From contig CAWHCB010000007.1 of NCBI GenBank assembly GCA_963827905.1, positions 186,001 to 250,000 on the forward strand: a DNA stretch of 64,000 nucleotides, in the 5' to 3' direction. The notes beneath the pieces are model-generated. The model was given only the letters and a program-made list of their open reading frames with translations. It was not told the origin of the DNA and did no database searches. A program made the position numbers and the translations under genes. Positions 47,974-56,023 of the stretch are shown here, piece by piece (position 1 is the stretch's first letter; the number at the start of each line of letters is the position of its first letter). The stretch comes from JACXTP01 sp963827905. GTDB taxonomy: Archaea; Thermoplasmatota; Thermoplasmata; Methanomassiliicoccales; UBA472.

Positions 47974-50388
47974 CTAATCCATCGCTGGTAGGGCGAAGAA
48001 GAACTTGGATCCCATTCCCTATCTCCGATTCAACCCAGATCCTCCCATTGTGTCTCTCTACGATGCGCTTCGTGATAGGAAGCCCCATCCCCGTGCCAGG
48101 ATAGTCCTCCTGAGAATGCAACCTCTGGAATATCTGGAAGATCTTCAGGTGGTACTGAGGGTCGATCCCGATCCCGTTATCCTCAATGGAGAATACCCAT
48201 TCCGACCCAACGCGTTCGGCGACGATGTTGATGGTGGGAGGTTCTTCCCCTCGGAATTTCAAAGCGTTGCCTATCAGATTTTGGAAGATCTGCATCATCT
48301 GAGACCTTTCCGCCAGCACGGTCGGAAGGTGGCATGAGGTGATGGTGGCATTTGTCTCCTTGATCGTTTGGGATAGGTTCTCCAATGCGCGGATCAAGGC
48401 CGTGTTCATGTCCGTGGGCTTCAACCTTCCTTGCTGCCTTCCCACTCTGGTATAGAACAACAAGTCATTGATCAGCTCCTGCATGCGCTTGGCGCCCTTC
48501 ACTGAATAATCGATGTATTCTTGAGCTTCAGGGCTTAGCTCCTCCTTATGACGTTTCTCCAGGAGCTGAAGGAAGCCAGTTATCATCCTTAGGGGTTCCT
48601 GGAGGTCATGGGAGGCGATATAGGCAAATTGCTGTAGCTCGGCATTGGAGCGTGCAAGTTCCTCAGATTGTTCTCCGTGGACCTTTTCCAATTCCTTCTG
48701 CTCCGTGACATCGACCATGATCATGACTGCGACATCGATGTTCCCTTGGGGATTTCGAACTGGGGCGGCACTGGCAAAAACGATCCCACGCGTCCCATCC
48801 CCTCTAAGGATGTGGATCTCCTCGCCTTTGACCTCCTCCCCGAAAATAAGGGCTCTGGCAAGGGGGAATTGCTGGTTTGTCTAATGGCGTACCATCAGGA
48901 TGGAAGGCCTCCCATGCCTGATAATCATCTATCACCTCCGAGAGGGCAAGGAGCTGCGGCGGAAGATGCTTTCCAAGGCAGCGTTGCCTATGACTATCTT
49001 TCCAGATGGGGATTCTGCTATCGCCACCCCTACTGGCATCTTATTGATCGTCGTTTCCAGGCTCTTGCGCGCCCTCTCAAGTTCGATGGAGTGCTTCTGA
49101 AGCTCCACAAGCAACCTGGCCACGTCCCTCTCCGCCTTGACTCGCTTTGGTGATATCGAAATGCGTCACTACCGCAGCGATGATATGGCCCTCAGAGTCC
49201 CGGATGGGCGCGCTGTTCGTGCTGATGAATACCTTGCTTCCATCCCCCCGCAGGAGAGTCATCTCTTCGCTTCTCACTATCTCCCCATACTTGATCGACC
49301 TCATGGATGGATGGTCCCCTGGAGCGTAGGGGTTACCATCGGAATAGAGGAACTTCCAATTGATGCGCAGGCCATCCGGCCAATTGCCTGATAGTGAATG
49401 AAAGAGGGTCGCTGCCTCCTCATTGGCATAGATCCATTTCCCTTCTCGATCCACCACCCTCACGGCCACTGGCATCTGTTGTGTTATGGCTTCCAGCTTC
49501 GACTTGGTCTCGCTGAGCTCCTTCTGTAGCTTTTTAATCTCTGTGATGTCGTCGACGACGCCTACCGCACCGATGGTCTTTCCGGAGGAGTCCTTGATTG
49601 GGACCGATGAGTGGAGTATCGTGCCCTTGGAACCGTCGAAACGTACTATGTCCAGTACCTCACGGACCGTAGATTCTCCGGTCTTGAGCGCCTTCGCTGC
49701 CCCCCATCCATCTGGGCCAATCTCTTCACCAGTGTCCGGTTTGAATGCCCGGTAGAGATTGTATTGTTCGATCCTCTCCGGTTTGGGGGCATCTCCTCCC
49801 CAGATCGAATGCACCATCTCATTGAGCTGCAAGACCTTGCCGTTCTCGTCGGTTATGCCCACACCGACAGGCAACGATTCGAGCACGACCCTCAGCCTGG
49901 TCCGTTCTTCCTCGACGCGTAAGCTGCATCTCGATCTCATCGGACACGTCGATCGTCATGACCACGGCCGCGATTATCTTGCCCTCGCCATCACGTAAAG
50001 GTGCGCTGCTCGTCCTGACCCAAAGCCAAGTGCCATCCTCTCTGAGGAATTTTATAAGCTGGTTGCTCACCGTCTGCGCATGCAACAGCGATCGTGCACC
50101 TGGGTAGTCCTCCGGCTTTAATTTGTTTCCTTCGAGGTCATGGCCCATCCATTTTGGGTAATCCTTGAAGGATTCCGTTTTCTCCTGGAAACCTTTCCCG
50201 AATATCTTGGCCACCGCAGGATTGGAGTATGAAATCCTACCCGATGGGCCTCTCAAGGATGAACATGCCCACGGGCATTTGTTCGAACACCGCCTCAAGT
50301 CTTTCCTTGGCCTTTTGTGAGCCCCATTTATCTCTGGACCGGGTCGCCGTTCCCTGATATGGGTGTTCTTCGGATCCTTTTTCATAAT
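47974..50388 (-). CDS. Multi-PAS sensor histidine kinase (several frameshifts)
   Basis: About 800 aa in joined frames: start MKKDPKNTHIRERRPG, then four PAS domains (for example FEQMPVGMFILERP, LESLPVGVGITDENGKVLQL, ITQQMPVAVRVVDREGKWIY, INKMPVGVAIAESPSGKIV) and a kinase core with AYIASHDLQEPLRMITGFLQ, FQNLIGNALKFRG, IEDNGIGIDP and GTGMGLPITKRI. Frame changes near 50240-50300, 49930, 49130, 48940, 48850-48750 and 47995; the corrected end reads GSKFFFALPAMD with TAG at 47974. No membrane helices, so it senses cytosolic signals. Confidence 0.75.
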
Positions 50389-50522
50389 CGGGTGCCCTCT
50401 TGGCGGTTTGACAATGATGATGAAATTGTCTTTCGGTGTTATATTTGTGATGAGGGGGCACATATAACTTTCAAAGCACGAAGGGCGTGAAATTATCCAA
50501 TCCCCAATCGAGGTTCATTTTG

Positions 50523-50639
50523 ATGGCTAAGGTGGACGATAAACTAGCAAAGGTCGGACTGGACCGATCCATCTTCCCGAGGAACCTCAAGATCCTGATA
50601 GAATCAGGATGGCCCGTCCTTAGGATTGGGTCTTTGTGA
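50523..50639 (+). CDS. Possible short protein (38 aa)
   Basis: MAKVDDKLAKVGLDRSIFPR then NLKILIESGWPVLRIGSL. Protein-like composition, but short and with no clear ribosome binding site. The rest of 50389-50726 holds the kinase promoter (TATA-like sequence at about 50436-50446) and nothing else I can support. Confidence 0.25.
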   Translation: MAKVDDKLAKVGLDRSIFPRNLKILIESGWPVLRIGSL

Positions 50640-50726
50640 TGGTCGTCGTCTTTTTCGATTCTAATATGATGGAATGCTCCCCGACCCTTTTATTACCTTC
50701 ACGGACATTTCAATGGGAGGCTAGCG

Positions 50727-51458
50727 ATGGAGCGATACAAGTGGGTGGAGATCGATGGTTCCAGCATGATGAAACAGTTCCCCCCGGGTTATTCCATGGA
50801 GAGGGCAGAGGACGAGGTGAGGCTCACCCGGGCCCTGCGGGACCTGGGTATGGAGGCGGCCTATCCACAGAAGATCGTGGAAGTGGATGGGGCCCTGGGG
50901 ATCTTGTTCGACCGCCAATACGGTCCGGACTTCCGAGAGTGGATGCAGAGGAATCCTGCATCATGGAGCAAGATGGCGGCCTTGTTCGCGCACGAACATC
51001 ATGAGATGCATATGCACCTATTCTCTGACCTGCCCTCGAAAAGGTCGCTTATGGAGCAAAGGATAAGGAATAGCCCACTGCTCGAGGACGACCTTAGGGA
51101 AAGGATACTGGCAATATTGAAAAGGTTGCCGGAGGGGGAGAACGTGTGCCATTGGAACTTCGCCCCTGAGAACGTGATATTCACCATCAATGGGCCGGTG
51201 GTCCTCAATTGGCAGGATGCGGGCAAGGGTCATTTTCTCGCAGATGTCGCCAGGACCTCGGTGCTATTGTCCCTCTCGGTGGACGACAACCTGACCAAGA
51301 TCCTGCATGGGACCTACATCACAGAGTACCTTAAGATCTGTGGGAGGCTTGATGAGGAACTAGATAGATGGGGGGCGGTCGTCGCGGCGGACAAGCTATG
51401 CGATGGGGTGGTTGAGGAAAGACCGAGGTTGTTGGAACTCATCCAACAATGGATCTGA
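50727..51458 (+). CDS. Aminoglycoside phosphotransferase-fold protein, probable pseudokinase
   Basis: 243 aa resembling APH/choline-kinase-like proteins. The Brenner-type loop, normally H-x-D-x4-N, reads CHWNFAPENVI with Asn144 in place of the catalytic Asp; the following metal-binding Asp of the x-x-D-W motif is Asn161 (VVLNWQDAGKG). The structural Asn149 and a later Asp (FLADVARTSVLL) remain. The N-terminal lobe (KQFPPGYSMERAEDEVRLTR) has no obvious ATP lysine motif. Loss of both aspartates argues against phosphotransfer. GGGAGG lies just before the ATG. Confidence 0.7.
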   Translation: MERYKWVEIDGSSMMKQFPPGYSMERAEDEVRLTRALRDLGMEAAYPQKIVEVDGALGILFDRQYGPDFREWMQRNPASWSKMAALFAHEHHEMHMHLFSDLPSKRSLMEQRIRNSPLLEDDLRERILAILKRLPEGENVCHWNFAPENVIFTINGPVVLNWQDAGKGHFLADVARTSVLLSLSVDDNLTKILHGTYITEYLKICGRLDEELDRWGAVVAADKLCDGVVEERPRLLELIQQWI

Positions 51459-51478
51459 CGCCATTGAATAACGTGATA

Positions 51479-52045
51479 TCACTCGATATCGAAGCCGGCG
51501 ATGTGTGTGGCAAATGTCGGTTCCTCCAATTGCATGACCTTGCGCACATAGTGATCAGCTGGCGGAGATACGCTTCCTGAGGTAACGTTCCTCACCCCCT
51601 CCACACCATCCAGGTATGGGAAATCGATCTCGGGGAGGACGAAGAAGGGTTTACCGTTCATCTCTACATCCCTATAGAGGGCGAAGTCGTCACCGATTAT
51701 CCGGACATCCTCCCTTTTCATTTCCTCCTCCCTCCTCTCCTTGCTGAGCCATTCGCCGATGACATTTCCTTCTGAGTCCACTATCGTCACCAGGCTCTTG
51801 CTGTTAGAGAGGATCTCGCAGGCAGGTTCCATGATTATGACCAATTGGAACTGGCGTTCGAACACCGCCCATACCCCCCGGTTAACGAAGGGCATTATCC
51901 CGTTCTCCACGCTTTGCAGCTCCGCCTCCCTCTCCAATAATATGATGTCCCGCCTCATCTGTTCGGTGAGATAACGGTAGGTACGGACGCATGGGATGGA
52001 GCTGACCCGTCTCCCCACCTCGACCAATATCTCATCCTTTTCCAT
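51479..52045 (-). CDS. Hypothetical protein (188 aa)
   Basis: Starts MEKDEILVEVGRRVSSIPCV. No family recognised. A helical N-terminal half (LTEQMRRDIILLEREAELQS) is followed by a beta-rich region (FQLVIIMEPACEILSNSKSL, VTIVDSEGNVIGEWLSKERR) and a Pro/Asp-rich C-terminal half. No signal peptide or membrane segment. The gene lies 36 nt downstream of iscU on the same strand, so it may be part of the sulfur operon. Confidence 0.6.
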   Translation of the reverse strand: MEKDEILVEVGRRVSSIPCVRTYRYLTEQMRRDIILLEREAELQSVENGIMPFVNRGVWAVFERQFQLVIIMEPACEILSNSKSLVTIVDSEGNVIGEWLSKERREEEMKREDVRIIGDDFALYRDVEMNGKPFFVLPEIDFPYLDGVEGVRNVTSGSVSPPADHYVRKVMQLEEPTFATHIAGFDIE

Positions 52046-52080
52046 CCATTTTCTCCCGTATCGATTGGAGTCGCCCCGGC

Positions 52081-52719
52081 TCAGGAGATGAACTGGATCT
52101 CGACGGACTTGATGTCCCAGAGGTGGCTGATCTTCTCGTCGATCTCCTCACGGATGTTGTTGGCGAATATGTGGTCCGGGGGGAGGTCGACCACTATCTT
52201 GACGTGCCCATCCTCTAGGGTTATGTCCCGGACCAGTTTCCCCCGCACCAGGTCCAGGCCGGTCAGGGGGTTGAACACGTATTTGAGACGCTTATTGATC
52301 TCGTCGACCGTGGTCGGAACCTTCTCCTTCACCAGGCCATGCTTCTCCTCGTAGTTCTGAATGGCCGTCCTCAGCCCGTCGACCGCCAGCACCGAACAGT
52401 GGGCTTTGATCGGCGGCAGCCCTCCCAAGGCGGCAGAGGCCTGCTTCCAATCGATCTTTTTGGCCTCGTCCAAGGTCTTGCCTTTGGCCAGGTCCGTGAT
52501 TATCGAACCGGTGGCGATGTTCGAGGCGCAACCATAGGATTCGAACATGGCGTTCTCGATGACCTTCGTCTCGGCGTTGACCTTGATGTAGACGGCCACC
52601 ATGTCCCCGCAGGCGGGGCTGCCAACCACCGATTCGCCGTCAGGGTCTTCCATCTTGCCTACGTTGTGGGGGTGCCTGAAATGTTCCAGCACCGTCTCGC
52701 TGTAAGGGAACTTCGACAT
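52081..52719 (-). CDS. iscU: IscU-type Fe-S scaffold fused to a MIP18/DUF59 domain
   Basis: 212 aa. Residues 1-130 are IscU: YSETVLEHFRHPHNVGKMED, and the three scaffold cysteines in GSPACGDMVAVYIK, ESYGCASNIATGSI and PIKAHCSVLAVDGL, with the Asp after the first Cys. From about residue 135 (TTVDEINKRLKYVFNPLTGL ... VKIVVDLPPDHIFANNIREE) a MIP18/DUF59 domain follows, a module used in Fe-S assembly and transfer. The two are usually separate proteins. It starts 4 nt after the iscS stop. Confidence 0.88.
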   Translation of the reverse strand: MSKFPYSETVLEHFRHPHNVGKMEDPDGESVVGSPACGDMVAVYIKVNAETKVIENAMFESYGCASNIATGSIITDLAKGKTLDEAKKIDWKQASAALGGLPPIKAHCSVLAVDGLRTAIQNYEEKHGLVKEKVPTTVDEINKRLKYVFNPLTGLDLVRGKLVRDITLEDGHVKIVVDLPPDHIFANNIREEIDEKISHLWDIKSVEIQFIS

Positions 52720-52723
52720 CTTC

Positions 52724-53890
52724 TCACCTCTTTCCCAAAGGACTGATCTTGCGCAGGTCTCCTACCACCTCGGCGATGGCGTCAACGACGCCATCCACAT
52801 CCTCCATGCTGTTGTACCGGCCGAAGGTGAACCGTATGGAACCGTGGGCCCTCTCATGGTCGCCCCCGATGCCAAGCATGACATGGCTTGCCTCGAGGGA
52901 GCGGCTGAAGCAGGCGGAACCGGTGGACACTGCGAATCCCCGCATGTCTAAATGCAATGTTATTGACTCCCCCTCCACGAAATGGAAGGTTATATTGGCG
53001 TTCTGGGGGGTGCGCCTGGTGCGGGACCCGTTCAAGGTCACGTGTGGCACCTCGTTCAAGCATCGAGCTATGCATCGGTCCCGCATCTCCACCAACCTCT
53101 CGGTCTCCTCCGGGGTTATGAGCTCCAGCGCTTTGGCGAAACCCACGGCCCCGGGTATGTCCTCCAGACCGGCGCGCAGGTTGAATTCCTGGTAGCCTCC
53201 GTCCATCCATTTGCTCAGGGGCGTGCCCTTGCGGATGTAGAGCGCCCCGACGTTGCGGGGACCGTGTATGGTGTGACCGGCCACCGTTATAAGGTCGGCG
53301 GGCACCTTGGTCGCGTCCAACGGCATGCGGCCGAAGGTATGGGTGGCGTCCGTATGGAACAGAGTCTTCCGATCGTGACAGATTTCGGCGATGGCCTTGA
53401 TGTCCTGCACCGTCCCTATCTCTTGGTTAGCATGTTGCACCGACACCAATATGGTATCATCCCGGATGACGGATCTCAACTTGTCCAGGTCGATCAGGCC
53501 TTCCTTGTCCACGTCCAGGTAGCTGACGCTGAATCCCTGCATCTCCAACGCCTTGGCGCTGTTCAGAACAGGGAAGTCCTCGATCTTGGAGACCACTATG
53601 TGCTTGCCTTTCTTCTTCTGCAAAGCCAAGGCCACGCCTTTCAACGCCATGTTACTGGACTCGGTGCTTCCAGAGGTGAAAACGATCTCCTCCTCTGCCG
53701 CACCGAGACGCCCCTGCAGATACACCCGGGCATTTTCCAATGCCTCCCTGGCATCGATGCCCATGGAATAGCCGAACTGCGAGGTGGCCACTGCATAGGT
53801 CTCGAAGAGGTAGGGTTTCATAGCCTCGAGGACTCGCTCGTCCAACCGGGTGGTGGCGGCGTTGTCGAGATAGGTCCATTTGTCGAACAT
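52724..53890 (-). CDS. iscS: Cysteine desulfurase homologue (IscS/NifS) lacking the PLP-binding lysine
   Basis: 388 aa from ATG 53890 (MFDKWTYLDNAATTRLDERV). The fold and the catalytic cysteine (STGSACFSRSLEASH, Cys327) are conserved. However, the SxHKxxGPxG block that normally supplies the PLP lysine reads AGHTIHGPRNVGALYIR, with Thr207 (53270-53272) for Lys. The PLP-stacking His region reads SKIEDFPVLNS instead of EH-x-A-V, and the DxxQ region reads HTDATHTFG. This suggests a protein that does not use PLP chemistry. An Archaeoglobus IscS without the lysine is known to bind IscU. The long upstream extension to 54220 is an antisense artefact. Confidence 0.88.
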   Translation of the reverse strand: MFDKWTYLDNAATTRLDERVLEAMKPYLFETYAVATSQFGYSMGIDAREALENARVYLQGRLGAAEEEIVFTSGSTESSNMALKGVALALQKKKGKHIVVSKIEDFPVLNSAKALEMQGFSVSYLDVDKEGLIDLDKLRSVIRDDTILVSVQHANQEIGTVQDIKAIAEICHDRKTLFHTDATHTFGRMPLDATKVPADLITVAGHTIHGPRNVGALYIRKGTPLSKWMDGGYQEFNLRAGLEDIPGAVGFAKALELITPEETERLVEMRDRCIARCLNEVPHVTLNGSRTRRTPQNANITFHFVEGESITLHLDMRGFAVSTGSACFSRSLEASHVMLGIGGDHERAHGSIRFTFGRYNSMEDVDGVVDAIAEVVGDLRKISPLGKR

Positions 53891-53898
53891 GTGATACC

Positions 53899-54318
53899 TC
53901 AGATGAAAAGGGTTATGGACGAGTCCTTTGCTTGCTGGACGTAGGTCCCGACCGCTCCGTACTCGTCGATGAGATCGGTCCTCAGGTCCTCCTTCTTGAT
54001 GCGCATGATCTCCATGGTCATCTCGCAAGCGATTATCCTGCCCCCCAGCTCCTTGTAGTCCTGCATGAGCTTCTCCAACGAGGCCACGTTCTGCTTGCGC
54101 ATCATCTTGTTCACCATCGCCTTGCCCAGGCCGAGCATGTTCATCTTGGAGAGGTTGCCCTTCTCCAGACCGCCTTTCTTGAGACGCTGCAACCCCCAGA
54201 AGGTGAAGAAGAGATTGCATTCCATGCCCATCGCCAAGGATCCGTTGCCGACTATCAGGGCGGAGTACAGCTTGTCCATGTCCCCGCTGTGCACTATGAT
54301 GGTGGTCTTGTTCGCCAT
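53899..54318 (-). CDS. DsrE-family sulfur-carrier-like protein
   Basis: 139 aa starting MANKTTIIVHSGDMDKLYSA, with the DsrE_2-type glycine-rich ALIVGNGSLAMGMECNLFFT and a conserved cysteine in GGRIIACEMTMEIM that is the likely sulfur-binding residue. DsrE/DsrF-like proteins form oligomers that pass persulfide sulfur to partners such as TusA. It is encoded 4 nt after tusA and 9 nt before iscS, so all are expected on one mRNA. Confidence 0.82.
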   Translation of the reverse strand: MANKTTIIVHSGDMDKLYSALIVGNGSLAMGMECNLFFTFWGLQRLKKGGLEKGNLSKMNMLGLGKAMVNKMMRKQNVASLEKLMQDYKELGGRIIACEMTMEIMRIKKEDLRTDLIDEYGAVGTYVQQAKDSSITLFI

Positions 54319-54322
54319 TTCA

Positions 54323-54544
54323 TCACCGCCTCAATTTAATGGTCCAGACCTCTCCATCCTGTTTCACTTCCAACACCTCGACCTGAGCCGCTTCGGCCGC
54401 CATCGGGATCTCCTTTTTGGATGCGGGATGTGTGCCCGTGATGATTATAACGTCGCCTGGCTTGGCCTTGCGGATGGCCTTGCGCGCCTCTACCAGAGGT
54501 ACCGGGCAGGTCTGTCCCTTGCATTCCACCGTTATCTCGGCCAA
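54323..54544 (-). CDS. tusA: TusA-family sulfurtransferase
   Basis: 73 aa with the TusA signature GQTCPVPLVEARKAIRKAKP, the cysteine of the CPxP motif being the sulfur carrier. TusA relays persulfide sulfur in tRNA thiolation, molybdenum-cofactor and iron-sulfur pathways. It is the first gene of a four-gene operon; a TATA-like atatat at about 54584-54591 lies roughly 44 bp before the ATG. Confidence 0.9.
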   Translation of the reverse strand: MAEITVECKGQTCPVPLVEARKAIRKAKPGDVIIITGTHPASKKEIPMAAEAAQVEVLEVKQDGEVWTIKLRR

Positions 54545-54663
54545 TTCATCACCATTCTGTTGGACTGTCTATCCTTGTCCGCAAGCATATATCTCACCAT
54601 TTTTGTATTGATTAATGCAACCCCACCATATAGGTGTCGGTCGATTCCCTGTTAGAGATAAGG

Positions 54664-55110
54664 CTACTCCTTTTCCTTTTTCTTACGTCCCTTGCCGTAT
54701 GGCTTGTGCCTTTTCTCGAAATAGCGCACCATCGGGTCCCAATAATATTCCGTCCATCCCAGTTCATAGTCGTCCGCCTGCTCTATCGGCACATCGGAGT
54801 GGACCATGGTGAGCTCCGTGCCCTCGGGGATGGGTTGGAGGGTGAGAGTGAGCACCGAAGGCTTGGCCTTCGCCGGCCATTCGGAGGTCATCCATTGTTG
54901 GACTATCTTCTCCCCCTTGACCAGCTCCAGGTTCTTGGCCGTGATGTAACCGTCGGCGGCATGGAAGGTGCCTCCGACCTTGACGCTACCGCTAGCCCTG
55001 TCGCCGGTGAAGTCCGCATGCATGTCAGGGTCCATGAAGGCCTCGTAGACCTCCTGGGGGGTGGCAGGGATGATCACTCTCTGAAAGATCGTCCGCGTAT
55101 TGGGAGCCAT
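54664..55110 (-). CDS. SRPBCC (AHSA1-like) domain protein
   Basis: 148 aa. ATPQEVYEAFMDPDMHADFT and GTFHAADGYITAKNLELVKG are the AHSA1 (activator of Hsp90-like) pattern, followed by WTEYYWDPMVRYFEKR and a lysine-rich tail. Function of the archaeal members is unknown, probably ligand binding. Start at ATG 55110 (MAPNTRTIFQRVIIP). Confidence 0.8.
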   Translation of the reverse strand: MAPNTRTIFQRVIIPATPQEVYEAFMDPDMHADFTGDRASGSVKVGGTFHAADGYITAKNLELVKGEKIVQQWMTSEWPAKAKPSVLTLTLQPIPEGTELTMVHSDVPIEQADDYELGWTEYYWDPMVRYFEKRHKPYGKGRKKKEKE

Positions 55111-55154
55111 GGACTCGAATCGGGATATCTCCTAATATAGATGGCCTAGGGAAC

Positions 55155-55529
55155 CTAATGACGAAGCTTCTCCGACTTGTGGGGAAGGGAACGGACATGG
55201 AGGTAGGACCGCCCCAACCAAAGGTCGAGGATGTAAGGGTCGCCGACCGCCTTGGCGGTGAAGATGCGATATTCCTTCATCTTCTTACCTGGCTTGGGAA
55301 CGAAGTCCTCTCCGAGACCTTCTCCGGTCAGTTGGTCCCGGTCCTTCTCGGAGAAACGCGCGAAGATCCTGTCGGAAAAGGCCCCGGCGAACATATTGCC
55401 ATTTATGAAATAGCAGGGCGCCCCGAACATCACTTTGCGGTCCGCCTCGAAAACGGAAAGGTGCCGATCCAACAGCGCCTCGGTCTCGGTCGAGTTCCTG
55501 GGCCAAGTGCCATTCCTTTGATTGGGCAT
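55155..55529 (-). CDS. TfoX N-terminal domain-like protein
   Basis: 124 aa. RKVMFGAPCYFINGNMFAGA, then FARFSEKDRDQL and the end block ILDLWLGRSYLHVRSLPHKS are typical of small stand-alone TfoX_N-domain proteins found widely in bacteria and archaea. Function unknown; the competence role of TfoX itself should not be transferred. Start at 55529. Confidence 0.75.
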   Translation of the reverse strand: MPNQRNGTWPRNSTETEALLDRHLSVFEADRKVMFGAPCYFINGNMFAGAFSDRIFARFSEKDRDQLTGEGLGEDFVPKPGKKMKEYRIFTAKAVGDPYILDLWLGRSYLHVRSLPHKSEKLRH

Positions 55530-55654
55530 GGGGGAGAATATGCGTCCCGAGGATTATTTGAATGGTCCTTAGGACCGGGACTCGGTCGGCTTGCCCCGAG
55601 ATGAGGAAAATATCTATGAGCGGGGGAATGCATGATATGGGAGGGGTTGGTCCT

Positions 55655-56023
55655 ATGAACAAGATCGTTATGGGTCTGGTGCTGTTGTTGGCGGTCGTAA
55701 TGATCGTCTTCGGTTCCATCTTCGTGATCGCTGGAGGTACGGAGAACGTCGTCACCGGCCTCATCCTCATCGTCATCGCGCTGGTATTGGTCTATTATGT
55801 GTACCGTGCGGACAAGGTGAAAGCCGCTCAGCCGCAGGTGGTGCAACAGACCGTGAATGTGCAGATGGGGGGTTCAGGCCAGCTAAACCAGAAAGCGATG
55901 ACCTGCAAGAACTGCGGCGGTCCGCTCTCGGACAAGGACCTGAAGCTGGTGGAGGGAGCGGTGATGGTGACCTGCCCCTATTGCGGAACGGTCTCCTCGT
56001 TCGAGGAGGCCCCGAAATGGTGA
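55655..56023 (+). CDS. Membrane protein with C-terminal zinc ribbon
   Basis: 122 aa from ATG 55655 (MNKIVMGLVLLLAVVMIVFG), with GGGAGGGG about 10 nt before it. Two membrane helices (residues 4-25 and 32-52), a soluble linker, then a zinc ribbon with two CxxC knuckles: MTCKNCGGPL and VTCPYCGTVS. An in-frame ATG at 55616 is an alternative. The stop TGA (56021-56023) overlaps the ATG of the DUF2207 gene, so the two are coupled. Confidence 0.75.
   Translation: MNKIVMGLVLLLAVVMIVFGSIFVIAGGTENVVTGLILIVIALVLVYYVYRADKVKAAQPQVVQQTVNVQMGGSGQLNQKAMTCKNCGGPLSDKDLKLVEGAVMVTCPYCGTVSSFEEAPKW

Noticed and set aside
52982..53944. Long plus-strand frame opposite the iscS gene
   Set aside because: Antisense shadow of iscS; no recognisable protein.
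53891..54220. N-terminal extension of the IscS homologue by 110 residues
   Set aside because: It lies wholly within the dsrE gene and is low-complexity; ATG 53890 fits the family N-terminus.
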